Shown in pieces: positions 42,227 to 49,694 of a DNA stretch of 64,000 bases. The translations under genes and the position numbers were made by a program. Every line of letters starts with the position of its first letter. The stretch's first letter is position 1. The stretch is from a virus, in IMG/VR virus record IMGVR_UViG_3300042090_002597, positions 1 through 64,000 of that record; one strand, given 5' to 3'. The notes under the pieces were generated by a model, which was not told the DNA's origin, did no database searches, and was given only the letters and a program-made list of their open reading frames with translations.

Positions 42227-42564
42227 CCCCGCATCAAATCACAAGCGCGCATCGCATGCGGCTCAAGGGCCGCTCCGACTCGGATATCGCCGCACACCTG
42301 GGGGTTACGCGGCAGCGCATACACCAGTTGCTGGGCAAGCATCCACCTCGCCCTGCCAAGGTGAAGCCGCCGCGCGAAACCGTGGCGCCCTCCGACTTCG
42401 CCGCTGCTCTGCGTGGCTGGCGCACCGCCCGCGGGCTGTCTCAGTCGCAAGCCGCCCGGTTGCTTTGCGTCACCACGCACACCGTCGCATCGTGGGAGCA
42501 GGGTGTGAACGGCTGCAGCCTGGCCGGTGCAATACTCAAATTGATGGACCTCATACCGGAATAG
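42223..42564 (+). CDS. Transcription regulator with two helix-turn-helix motifs
   Basis: 113 residues. The N-terminal HTH (SDSDIAAHLGVTRQRIHQLLGKH) resembles a sigma-region-4 or resolvase-type motif. The C-terminal half is a Cro/CI-type HTH (FAAALRGWRTARGLSQSQAARLLCVTTHTVASWEQGVNG). It should bind DNA and may act on the TTATGNNNCATAA array or the CATGAC promoters nearby, an inference. It is followed directly by one of those promoters. Confidence 0.83.
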   Translation: MTPHQITSAHRMRLKGRSDSDIAAHLGVTRQRIHQLLGKHPPRPAKVKPPRETVAPSDFAAALRGWRTARGLSQSQAARLLCVTTHTVASWEQGVNGCSLAGAILKLMDLIPE

Positions 42565-42566
42565 AC

Positions 42567-42595
42567 TTGACAAACTAGGATCATGACACTATACA
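42567..42595 (+). promoter_or_regulatory. Early promoter
   Basis: TTGACA, 17-bp spacer, TATACA, with CATGAC two bases before the -10 box. Drives the 42633 operon. Confidence 0.8.
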
Positions 42596-42632
42596 GTGCA
42601 TGTCTTTAACCGCTAACAGGAAAGCAAAACAC

Positions 42633-43040
42633 ATGAGCCAATTCACCGCCGCTAGCCTCGCCGCCCCGGTCGCCCCCGGCTTGCTGAAGCTGGACCCGCG
42701 CGCTTGGGGCGACAAGATCCGCAAGTTCGCCATTCTCGCCGCCGAAAAGCGCCGTCTCGACGCCGAAGCGCGCGCGGCCGATGGTGTATTCAAGACCGCC
42801 CGGGACGAACTGCTGGGCCAGCTGGGCGACGCCCCGGCCGCGCTCTGCGGAGAGATGGTGCTCACCCGCAAAGCTACCAAGCCCGCACCCGCTTCGCTCA
42901 CTTTGGCCAGTGGTCAGGTTGTGCCCTGGTCAACCGTCTCCGGGCTCACCATCGGCAACGCCTATGTGGCGTCAAGCGAGGTGATGAAGATTTACGGCGG
43001 GCGCGACGGCTCGGTTTCTGTGGAAATCGCCGGCGCCTGA
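42633..43040 (+). CDS. Early hypothetical protein
   Basis: 135 residues from ATG 42633; the transcript would begin near 42601, which rules out the upstream ATG. LLKLDPRAWGDKIRKFAILAAEKRRLDAEARAADGVFKTARDELLGQ is helical, then a small strand-rich half. A recombination or replication accessory role is possible but unproven. Confidence 0.72.
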   Translation: MSQFTAASLAAPVAPGLLKLDPRAWGDKIRKFAILAAEKRRLDAEARAADGVFKTARDELLGQLGDAPAALCGEMVLTRKATKPAPASLTLASGQVVPWSTVSGLTIGNAYVASSEVMKIYGGRDGSVSVEIAGA

Positions 43041-43094
43041 AAACTCAATAGCGGCTCGGGGAAACCCGGCCGCATCCTTTCCGGAGTGCAGACA

Positions 43095-43298
43095 ATGGAA
43101 ACCGTCGGATTATTCACCATTCGGGATGACGGAATGTATAGCGATTCATGCCCGCTCACGCTTTACGATCAATCGGGCACCGCTGTCGCCGCTATTCCCG
43201 GCCAGACCCCTCAGTGGGACGTCGACGACGATACCGACCCGCAGACATGGGCGCTCGCGCGACACATCGCCCGCCTGCTTTCGGCCAATCCGCTATGA
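43095..43298 (+). CDS. Small early protein
   Basis: 67 residues from ATG 43095 (GGAG 8 nt upstream): ETVGLFTIRDDGMYSDSCPLTLYDQSGTAVAAIPGQTPQWDVDDDTDPQTWALARHIARLL. Acidic, no domain recognised. Confidence 0.68.
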   Translation: METVGLFTIRDDGMYSDSCPLTLYDQSGTAVAAIPGQTPQWDVDDDTDPQTWALARHIARLLSANPL

Positions 43299-43624
43299 CC
43301 CGGCACACCGTCGAAATCACATACTGCGCCGGCACAGTCCGCTTCACCCCTGCGGAACGTGCCGCCTTGCTCGGGCTGCTGGTCTCCACACTCCGGCAGC
43401 CGGATGGGTGTGGCGTCAATCTCGCCCCGCTGCAGTCCGCGTATGGTCGGATCCTGGGCGGGGACTACATGACCACCGCCGAAAGCATGGAACGCCTGCC
43501 CGAAGGCTGGGGCCTGTCGCCGGGTACTGCTCGACCGATCAACCAAACCGCGTACGATCTCGCAACCCTGGCCGCTCTCCGCGCTCGCGGGAAGGCCGTA
43601 ACCGGAAAGCACACCGCACCATGA
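43295..43624 (+). CDS. Early hypothetical protein
   Basis: 109 residues, ATG overlapping the previous stop (ATGA). RHTVEITYCAGTVRFTPAERAALLGLLVSTLRQPDGCGVNLAPLQSAYGRILGG; function unknown. Confidence 0.68.
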   Translation: MTRHTVEITYCAGTVRFTPAERAALLGLLVSTLRQPDGCGVNLAPLQSAYGRILGGDYMTTAESMERLPEGWGLSPGTARPINQTAYDLATLAALRARGKAVTGKHTAP

Positions 43625-43821
43625 AAACCAAGATCACCGCCGCCGGTCACCGCGTCACCATTACCCGCGCCCCGGATGGCCTGTGGCGTTGGGAAAGCGA
43701 CAGGCCGCACCGCCTGTGCGCTGGCCTGGCCAGCCTGACGGACGCAATCGAAGGCGCGCAACGCATGCTCGGCCGGGATGTCACCATCTGTCACTCGCCC
43801 GAAGCGGGCGCTGTGCCGTGA
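43621..43821 (+). CDS. Small early protein
   Basis: 66 residues, coupled by ATGA: KTKITAAGHRVTITRAPDGLWRWESDRPHRLCAGLASLTDAIEGAQRML. Small strand-rich fold; function unknown. Confidence 0.66.
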   Translation: MKTKITAAGHRVTITRAPDGLWRWESDRPHRLCAGLASLTDAIEGAQRMLGRDVTICHSPEAGAVP

Positions 43822-44099
43822 AAATAAAACTCTCCCGCAGCAAGGTCGACCACGCCGCCCTGTACGAGATCGCTATGGATAATGTGCAGGACGCTTGGTC
43901 TGCTTTTGCCTTGCTGCGGGAGACACTCGAAACCCTGTGCCCGGTTGGTGCGATGCGGTCAGGCGAACATGTCGCATGCCACGTCGCACCGACATTTCAC
44001 GCCGAGGCCATGGAGTTGATCGCCGGAATTCAGGCGCTCGCCGGCAATGCAAGTGCTCCGGTCTCTACTTCCTCCTCACCTTCATCCGCAAAGGCCTGA
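43818..44099 (+). CDS. Early protein, last of the rightward operon
   Basis: 93 residues from GTG 43818 overlapping the previous stop (GTGA). DHAALYEIAMDNVQDAWSAFALLRETLETLCPVGAM is helical; the tail is Ser-rich. Its end overlaps the convergent 44030 gene by 70 bp. Confidence 0.62.
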   Translation: MKIKLSRSKVDHAALYEIAMDNVQDAWSAFALLRETLETLCPVGAMRSGEHVACHVAPTFHAEAMELIAGIQALAGNASAPVSTSSSPSSAKA

Positions 44100-44524
44100 G
44101 CCTCCGCCATGTTCCGTACACGCTCCGGCCATTCTCTGTACGGAATATTGGCTCGTACAAGCCGATCCATCTCCCCGTACAGTTCCGCTGCTGCTTTCGC
44201 TGCATTGATTTCATCGCCTACAGTGGCGCCGATCGTCCCCGGCGCCTCCGGGTTGATGGTCTCCCCCGTATGCGCCCAGTCCCGCGGCTTGCCCCGCGCC
44301 CAGGTCACGATCCGGTCGGCGCATTCAAGCCGCACCGCCAGCGGCACATCATCCGCGTAAATGCAGCTGTTGACAAATTTCACCGCCTCTTCTTCAAAGC
44401 GTTGCGCCGTGAACTGGACCATGTTCACATGCGGCATCGCATTGAGGGCCTGAAACTTGACCCGCAGCCGCTCCACCATCTCCTTGGGGGTCAACATGAC
44501 ATCCTTGCTTGACCGCCGTCCCAT
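44030..44524 (-). CDS. Hypothetical helical protein (possible small terminase)
   Basis: 164 residues from ATG 44524. Helices dominate (TPKEMVERLRVKFQALNAM, VNMVQFTAQRFEEEAVKFVNSCIYADDVPLAVRLECADRIVTWARGKP). The ADRIVTWARGKP ending of the helical part recalls small-terminase-like proteins, but the gene is 10 kb from terL, so this is only a suggestion. The tail is acidic. Confidence 0.68.
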   Translation of the reverse strand: MGRRSSKDVMLTPKEMVERLRVKFQALNAMPHVNMVQFTAQRFEEEAVKFVNSCIYADDVPLAVRLECADRIVTWARGKPRDWAHTGETINPEAPGTIGATVGDEINAAKAAAELYGEMDRLVRANIPYREWPERVRNMAEAQAFADEGEEEVETGALALPASA

Positions 44525-44545
44525 CTCTCTGCCTCGTCTACCTAG

Positions 44546-44842
44546 TTGAAAACAAACACACTTGAACTCGCCGCGAAGCTGTTGCAGGACGATCCGTGCC
44601 TGAGCGTCAAGCATGCTGCCACATATCTGGACGTGTCTCCTGTGGCGCTCGACCATTGGCGCAGCCGCGGAATAGGCCCGCCTTACGTGCGCCTGCACAC
44701 CGGCGGCATCCGCTACCGGCTGTCCGATCTGAATGCTTTCCTGATCGCTCGCGCTGTCCAGACCACCCGCATCCCCGCGCCTACCGCCGGCGGACCGCTG
44801 ACCCCGCGCATGAAACGCGATCTTGCCCTGACCCGGGACTAA
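44546..44842 (+). CDS. MerR/excisionase-type helix-turn-helix protein
   Basis: 98 residues from TTG 44546 (no good ribosome site, start uncertain). LSVKHAATYLDVSPVALDHWRSRGIGPPYVRLHTGGIRYRLSDLNAFLIARAV is the HTH_17/excisionase pattern used by phage DNA-bending and control proteins. It is divergent from the 44030 gene by 21 bp and convergent with the baseplate gene. Confidence 0.75.
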   Translation: MKTNTLELAAKLLQDDPCLSVKHAATYLDVSPVALDHWRSRGIGPPYVRLHTGGIRYRLSDLNAFLIARAVQTTRIPAPTAGGPLTPRMKRDLALTRD

Positions 44843-45693
44843 CTCGGCTTGTTCGGGGCCGTGTTGAACGCCGGGTGCCCGTGCGTCTGCAGCCCCACCG
44901 CGGACCCGGTTCCGTATTTCGAGATCACATCGCCGGCGACATGCAGATCGCCCGTGCTCGCCCCGGCGCCCGCCGTCAGGTTTCCGGTAATCACCAGGTC
45001 CCCCATAACCGTCACCGGATGGCCGCTCGGGGCAATGGTGACCGACCCATCCGCATTCAGCGTCAACGAGGCGCCTGACGCCACCTGAATGCTCGCCGAC
45101 TGTCCAGCTGCCGCGGTCGCCGAAACCGCCCCAGCCGCGTTCGCTGACAGGCTGGCGCCGTTATTCAGGCTGATCGACACCCCGTAGGCCTTCGCGCTGC
45201 CCGTGGGGTTGCGCTGGGCCGCCGTAAAGGGCGTCCTGACCCGCGCCCCCTGGGCATTGACCGTATGCCGCGTGGGGGCTGGCATGACCGCCCCTGACGG
45301 GGCAACCATGATCGAACTTCCATCGGGCAGCCCGGTTGCCATGGTCCCGTCCGGGCCGGTCCAGTGCCAGAGCCCGGCGTACTCCGCCGTATAGCGCGCA
45401 TTGCCCGAACTCGGAGAGAGTGCCGAACTATCCGGCAGCGCCGGCGATTGCGCCCCGATCCACCGCCCCGTCCGATCATCCCCCCGGGTGAACGCGACCA
45501 GGCCCCTCGTTCCCGGCGTCGGAAGCGGGGGGTAGGTGCCGCGCACTGCATCTCTCGGCCCGTGGGTCAAAACGTCCACGGGTACGAAGGGAACTTGACC
45601 GCCGAAGGCGTCAATCGAGACCCAGACCCGATATCCGTCGGGGTCCTGCTGCACCACGGTCGCATCGACCAGCGGGGGAAGGTTTCGGCTCAT
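44839..45693 (-). CDS. Baseplate assembly/spike protein (gpV-like)
   Basis: 284 residues from ATG 45693. The N-terminal half is an OB-fold-like region (LVDATVVQQDPDGYRVWVSIDAFGGQVPFVPVDVLTH, GTRGLVAFTRGDDRTGRWIGA). The C-terminal half is a triple-beta spike (SISLNNGASLSANAAGAVSATAAAGQSASIQVASGASLTLNADGSVTIAPSG) and closes with DLVITGNLTAGAGASTGDLHVAGDVIS...THGHPAFN, as in phage baseplate assembly protein V. It pierces the outer membrane. It stands alone between early genes, away from the other tail genes. Confidence 0.83.
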   Translation of the reverse strand: MSRNLPPLVDATVVQQDPDGYRVWVSIDAFGGQVPFVPVDVLTHGPRDAVRGTYPPLPTPGTRGLVAFTRGDDRTGRWIGAQSPALPDSSALSPSSGNARYTAEYAGLWHWTGPDGTMATGLPDGSSIMVAPSGAVMPAPTRHTVNAQGARVRTPFTAAQRNPTGSAKAYGVSISLNNGASLSANAAGAVSATAAAGQSASIQVASGASLTLNADGSVTIAPSGHPVTVMGDLVITGNLTAGAGASTGDLHVAGDVISKYGTGSAVGLQTHGHPAFNTAPNKPS

Positions 45694-45737
45694 GGCCACA
45701 CCCTAGCCGCTCCGGAGCGAAGCGTGGATGGCGGAAA

Positions 45738-45951
45738 CGGAGAACTATTATAGTATCTTTATACCTTTTGGTATGATTGATGGTTTGGATAGAAACCCAC
45801 TCCCTGCCCTATATAATGTCAATGTGTATATGTAATAATTACAAATAAATATACATTACATATACACATTGACAGTTTCCCCTTATTGTTTACAGACCAA
45901 TCCAAGATATCGATCATACCAAAATACATAAAGATTGACTAAGATTCTCCG
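45738..45951. promoter_or_regulatory. Divergent promoter region made of a 214-bp inverted duplication
   Basis: Nested inverted repeats share one axis at ~45845: TTCTCCG (45738-45744 and 45945-45951), ATCATACCAAAA (45766-45777 and 45913-45924) and a perfect 20-bp pair (45817-45836 and 45855-45874). A TATAAT box at 45752-45747 faces left toward the baseplate gene. TTGACA at 45869 with TACAGA 16 bp on faces right. Confidence 0.75.
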
Positions 45952-45963
45952 ACCTGCTACAGT
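45935..45963 (+). promoter_or_regulatory. Rightward promoter of the second early operon
   Basis: TTGACT, 17-bp spacer, TACAGT; a second TTGACA/TACAGA pair lies at 45869-45896. The GTG start of the next gene is 34 bp downstream. Confidence 0.6.
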
Positions 45964-45997
45964 CTTACTTAACGTATTGATTGATAAGGATTTGTCT

Positions 45998-46567
45998 GTG
46001 ATACTGACAAAAAGCGATCTCCCGCCTCCGGTGTCGAGCAGGATGAAAGCACTCATGTACCCATTTAAGTACATGAATGTAGGCGACAGCTTTTTTGTTG
46101 CTGCGATTACACCGAAATTGCGCCGGCGCGTGTCCACAGCTGCCGGAATTTACAAAATGAAGCATCCGGGCTGGAACTACACTTGTCGTGTCGATACAGA
46201 AAATGGTGAGGAAGGCATCCGCGTATGGTGCTTGTCTCTTCAGAGAATTCCCGTCGCGTGGCGCATCACCGCTGAGTATGAAGCGGATCCGGCCAATGAT
46301 TATCCCGGCGGGTGGGACGACTGGAAAAGTGAGGTAACGCTCAAGAGCCCGGATGAGGTATTGGCTGATTTCAAGACGCTATGTCAGCCGCGACCGAATC
46401 GGTTCCGTCTATACATCAGCGATGTCTGTGTGGCTGAAACGGATGGCAAGGGTAAAGTGACTGTCTACGCCCCCACCCTCCCATCCAATGCCAAACAACC
46501 TGAACAACGTCCGCTTACCATCCTGGCCAAGCCAGCCAGTCCGTCCAATCAAGGCCGTACGTCATGA
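45998..46567 (+). CDS. Conserved early phage protein
   Basis: 189 residues from GTG 45998, chosen because AAGGA is 7 nt upstream and earlier starts fall in the promoter. YPFKYMNVGDSFFV ... RVSTAAGIYKMKHPGWNYTCRV is the signature of a widespread small early phage family (YPF..M.VGDSFFV) of unknown function; the second half is variable. Confidence 0.8.
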   Translation: MILTKSDLPPPVSSRMKALMYPFKYMNVGDSFFVAAITPKLRRRVSTAAGIYKMKHPGWNYTCRVDTENGEEGIRVWCLSLQRIPVAWRITAEYEADPANDYPGGWDDWKSEVTLKSPDEVLADFKTLCQPRPNRFRLYISDVCVAETDGKGKVTVYAPTLPSNAKQPEQRPLTILAKPASPSNQGRTS

Positions 46568-46890
46568 GCCGCGCTCCTGTTCCCGTGCCGCCAGCCAGGT
46601 TTTACGTGTTCCGTGTACGCACTGCGCGAGAATTAAAGGAGACGTGGTCCGATCAGTACCCCCCGATTGTGATGCCGCAGGACCGCAATCTGTGGGCTGT
46701 CGAAATGCGGACCGAGAAAGGGACCGCGCGTTTCGGCGAACCTTCGACACGCGCAACGGCGGGCTGGCATCTCAAATATATCCATCAATGTGCTGGTCTG
46801 ACCCACTCCATGCCGGATGAATTATTGCAAGATCGTGCACGGGAATGGTGGGCGCAACAGCGCGATTACGTTTGCGAGACCGCGCCATGA
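46564..46890 (+). CDS. Hypothetical protein
   Basis: 108 residues, ATGA-coupled. YVFRVRTARELKETWSDQYPPIVMPQDRNLWAVEMRTEKGTARFGEPS and a helical, Trp-rich end (DRAREWWAQQRDYVC). No domain recognised. Confidence 0.68.
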   Translation: MSRAPVPVPPARFYVFRVRTARELKETWSDQYPPIVMPQDRNLWAVEMRTEKGTARFGEPSTRATAGWHLKYIHQCAGLTHSMPDELLQDRAREWWAQQRDYVCETAP

Positions 46891-47240
46891 GATACCACCA
46901 GAATACCGAAGGCGCCGGTCTGTCTGGCCGTTTCACCGCGCCCAAGCCTGTGACGCGGACTGACGCGCTGGTCGCCACAGCCAATCTTGATCCGCACCGC
47001 CGCCCGCGGTCCACCAGGGACTGGCATACCGCCCGCACCCCCGCGGAGCCCCGCTGCGGTGCCGACCAGTGGCGCACCCGCGACCGCCAAGTCATCGTCT
47101 ACATGCGCGAGATGACCCCGTCCCACCTGCGCCACTGCATCCGCTTCGCCTCGACCAAGCCGCAGCACGCAAGCCGCCTGGCCTCTCTGCTGGATGAACA
47201 ACTCCGCCGCACCACCAGCCGGCCCGCGGCCCCACCGTGA
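46887..47240 (+). CDS. Basic hypothetical protein
   Basis: 117 residues, ATGA-coupled, Arg-rich: LDPHRRPRSTRDWHTARTPAEPRCGADQWRTRDRQVIVYMREM then a helix (TPSHLRHCIRFASTKPQHASRLASLLDEQLRR). A nucleic-acid-binding protein is plausible. Confidence 0.66.
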   Translation: MRYHQNTEGAGLSGRFTAPKPVTRTDALVATANLDPHRRPRSTRDWHTARTPAEPRCGADQWRTRDRQVIVYMREMTPSHLRHCIRFASTKPQHASRLASLLDEQLRRTTSRPAAPP

Positions 47241-47374
47241 CCCCACGGGCGGCACTGGCTTTCCTGGCCGCTCTCGCCGCCGCCTACACCGCGATCGCCG
47301 TGCTTGCCTTCCTTGCGTTCCGCAATGCTCCGAAACACCGAACTCAAACCTGGAAAAGCAGAAAACCACCATGA
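47237..47374 (+). CDS. Tiny membrane protein
   Basis: 45 residues from GTG 47237 overlapping the previous stop (GTGA) and ending in ATGA with the next gene. One hydrophobic segment (ALAFLAALAAAYTAIAVLAFLAF) and a basic tail. The double overlap supports coding. Confidence 0.6.
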   Translation: MTPRAALAFLAALAAAYTAIAVLAFLAFRNAPKHRTQTWKSRKPP

Positions 47375-47661
47375 GCCCGACCCAGAACACCACCTTGCTC
47401 GTCTACCGGCTTGCCCCTCAGTCTGCGCTATGGATGTGGAGCCTCCAGAATCCGGATCACACCGCGGCGGCGCATTCGCTGACCCACGGCGCCAAGCCAT
47501 GGTTCACCGGCCGCATCGAAGCCCTCGATGATGCGCGCAGGGTCCGCGAAACGCTTCTCGAAAATCATCATATCGCAGCGCTGACCGTAGCGGCGGCGGT
47601 TGAGGTGCTGTTCGGCTACAGCACGGAGATACAGAATTATGTGAAGGAAACTGCGGAATGA
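47371..47661 (+). CDS. Hypothetical protein
   Basis: 96 residues, coupled at both ends. NTTLLVYRLAPQSALWMWSLQNPDHTAAAHSLTHGAKPWFTGRIEALDDARRVRETLLENHHIAALTVAAAVEVLF; function unknown. Confidence 0.68.
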   Translation: MSPTQNTTLLVYRLAPQSALWMWSLQNPDHTAAAHSLTHGAKPWFTGRIEALDDARRVRETLLENHHIAALTVAAAVEVLFGYSTEIQNYVKETAE

Positions 47662-47951
47662 ACTATATAATTGCTAGTTCGCAAACAACACCGATGCCGG
47701 TGGATTGTGTCCGTATTCGCTTGCAGACTAATGGTGGAATAGAAATACATCTGAAGTCCAAGGGAAGGTGGCACATTGTAGCGGCGGTACCATTAAATGG
47801 CATACCGGCAAAGGGTTTGGAGTTTGAAGTGTTCGGCACGAAAACATACACGGACGAACACGGGATTACCTGGTCGAATGACGGAAACGGATGGGCCAAA
47901 TGCAAGATTGTTGCGGGTATTACCCGAAAACCTTGGGGGTTTATAAAATAA
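47658..47951 (+). CDS. Hypothetical protein
   Basis: 97 residues; beta-rich (DCVRIRLQTNGGIEIHLKSKGRWHIVAAVPLNG, TKTYTDEHGITWSNDGNGW). AT-richer than its neighbours. Function unknown. Confidence 0.66.
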   Translation: MNYIIASSQTTPMPVDCVRIRLQTNGGIEIHLKSKGRWHIVAAVPLNGIPAKGLEFEVFGTKTYTDEHGITWSNDGNGWAKCKIVAGITRKPWGFIK

Positions 47952-47997
47952 GCCAGTTTCTTACTCTTAACAGCGATGAAAAGGAAAATGTAACGCC

Positions 47998-48300
47998 ATG
48001 AATGACATCCAGACTATCGATCCAAGCCTTCCATGGAAAGTTCGCAAAGCATGGGCGAACGATGACGAGTGCGAGATTTATCCAACCTACAAGGGCAAGC
48101 GTCCTCAGTTCGGGCGATGGTCCGAAATAGCAGTTGTGAAAGGCAACAGCGCTAAAGAGGCGCGCAAGCGAGCACGATTGATGGCAGCAGCGCCTGATCT
48201 TTTGAACGCACTGAAAGGTGTCTTGCGCGTCGCTGATCGACAGACGGTAGAATTTGACGCGGCACGCGCCGCAATCGCCAAAGCGGAGAGCAGCAAATGA
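47998..48300 (+). CDS. Conserved early phage protein
   Basis: 100 residues (AAGGA upstream). The end (EARKRARLMAAAPDLLNALKGVLRVA) is a motif repeated in many phage hypothetical proteins. It overlaps the start of the Tas-like gene (ATGA), so both are on one mRNA. Confidence 0.72.
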   Translation: MNDIQTIDPSLPWKVRKAWANDDECEIYPTYKGKRPQFGRWSEIAVVKGNSAKEARKRARLMAAAPDLLNALKGVLRVADRQTVEFDAARAAIAKAESSK

Positions 48301-49109
48301 GCGACACTTCTACTCTCAATCCGATCTCCCGGCTCACCCGCGATCTCGCTTCGGCTGCGGCAACGCTGTCCGATGATGAGGCGCGCTTTCTAGTTTCCGC
48401 CTATTACATGATGCAGGAAGATCGGAAGCGCGCGTATAATCAGGAAAGAGCCCTGGAGACCGCGGAGAAACCGCACGCCATTGTCTCGTGGCTGGCGGAG
48501 CAGTCCGAGACGCTGGAGAACCAGATCAAGCGAGCACTGGACAAGTACACCGACTCGCATCCGATGGGTGCGTGGATGCGCGCGACGGTCGGCATCGGTC
48601 CGGTGATCTTCGCCGGTCTGCTAGCACACATAGATATATCCAAATGCCCCACGGTCGGGCATATCTGGTCCTTCGCCGGCATTGCCGGCACCGGGCAGAA
48701 GAAGTGGGTGAAGGGAGAGAAGCGGCCGTTCAACGCCAGTTTGAAGACGCTGTGCTGGAAGGCCGGTCAGAGTTTCATGAAGTTCTCAGGCAATGAGAAT
48801 TGCTACTATGGCCAGGTCTACCGCAAGCGCAAGGAACTGGAGGTGGAGCGCAACGAAGCGGGCTTGTTCGCAGAGCAGGCCGCAGCTGGCACAGCAAGGG
48901 TGAGCAAGAGCACCGAGGCGTACAAGCACTACGCTGCTGGCAAGCTACCTCCTGGTCATATTGATGCGCGGGCGCGGAGGTATGCGGTTAAATTATTTCT
49001 TGCGCACATGCACGGACACTGGCATCAATTGCACTTCGGAACACCGGCGCCGCTGCCGTATCCGGTGGCCCACATGGGCCATGTTCATGTTATTCCGCCA
49101 CCGCATTAG
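48297..49109 (+). CDS. Nuclease-less Tas-like protein (Nop / IS110 C-terminal-type domain)
   Basis: 270 residues. Residues ~15-90 are helical, coiled-coil-like. Residues ~95-185 carry the helix-hairpin-helix/Nop-type core seen in IS110 transposase C-termini: VGIGPVIFAGLLAHIDISKCPTVGHIWSFAGIAGTG, then KRPFNASLKTLCWKAGQSFMKF and YGQVYRKRKELE. ARARRYAVKLFLAHMHGHWHQL closes the fold. The RuvC-like DEDD domain of IS110 and any HNH domain are absent. Published TIGR-Tas systems pair such Nop-domain proteins with an array giving 36-nt guide RNAs. The 18/36-bp array begins 11 bp after this stop, so a guide-RNA-binding, DNA-targeting protein is the best reading. A stray transposase fragment is the alternative. 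Confidence 0.82.
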   Translation: MSDTSTLNPISRLTRDLASAAATLSDDEARFLVSAYYMMQEDRKRAYNQERALETAEKPHAIVSWLAEQSETLENQIKRALDKYTDSHPMGAWMRATVGIGPVIFAGLLAHIDISKCPTVGHIWSFAGIAGTGQKKWVKGEKRPFNASLKTLCWKAGQSFMKFSGNENCYYGQVYRKRKELEVERNEAGLFAEQAAAGTARVSKSTEAYKHYAAGKLPPGHIDARARRYAVKLFLAHMHGHWHQLHFGTPAPLPYPVAHMGHVHVIPPPH

Positions 49110-49120
49110 CCAAGCCACTT

Positions 49121-49694
49121 GAGAGAGTCATAAAGGTCGAGCGAGTCTTGTTGGCAGACAGTTCCATGCGGCTAGAGCGAGTCAGTTGAATAGAGAGCAC
49201 CATTAGCGGCGAACGAGTCAGACTGCGCGACAGAACCACAAGCTACGAACGAGCCTAGAGTCACGAGAGGTCCATGCGACTAGAGCGAGTCATTCCTATC
49301 GACAGTGCCATGAGAAGTGAGCGAATCATGAGGCCTGAGAGCACCAGATTAGCTGAATGAACCAAACGTCTTGAGCGCACCAGACTGGCTGAATGAGTCA
49401 TGGCTTCCGATAGCATCAAAGTGGTTGAACGAATCAAAAGGTGAGACAGCGCCAACCGTCCAGAATGAGTCACAATCAAAGATAGCATCATCCGGCTGGA
49501 GCGAATCAACACAAATGAGAGTACCATTTATCCGGAATGAGCCACCACGTCTGACAGAACCAAAGTTTCGTAGCGAGCCATATGCCACGAGAGAACCAAT
49601 CCTGCAGTGCGAGCCATATGCCAGGAAAGAACCAAAGTACGAGAACGAGCCAAATACCAAGAGAGAACCAAATGTCGTGAGTGCCGTCCGCGCC
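49121..49694 (+). repeat. TIGR-like array: 31 units of 18 bp, 36-bp higher-order period
   Basis: 31 contiguous 18-bp units without a single indel (49121-49678) plus a partial unit. Each unit is a conserved 9-10 bp part and an 8-9 bp variable part. Two conserved types alternate from unit 2 on: even units GARYGARYCA, odd units GANAGNRCCA. The true repeat is therefore 36 bp with two variable segments, the size of tigRNAs. It lies on the same strand just after the Tas-like gene, with no gap for another promoter, so it is probably read as that gene's 3' end. No reading frame on either strand is open through the whole array. It ends at the stop codon of the convergent GcrA-like gene. Confidence 0.85.

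Noticed and set aside
48297-49109. Complete IS110 insertion sequence
   Set aside because: The N-terminal RuvC-like DEDD part is missing, and the gene starts by ATGA overlap inside an early operon, so it is not a recent insertion.
49121-49678. CRISPR array
   Set aside because: The unit is only 18 bp with 9-10 bp conserved and 8-9 bp variable parts, and two conserved types alternate. CRISPR repeats are longer and identical with spacers of about 30 bp, and no cas gene is near.
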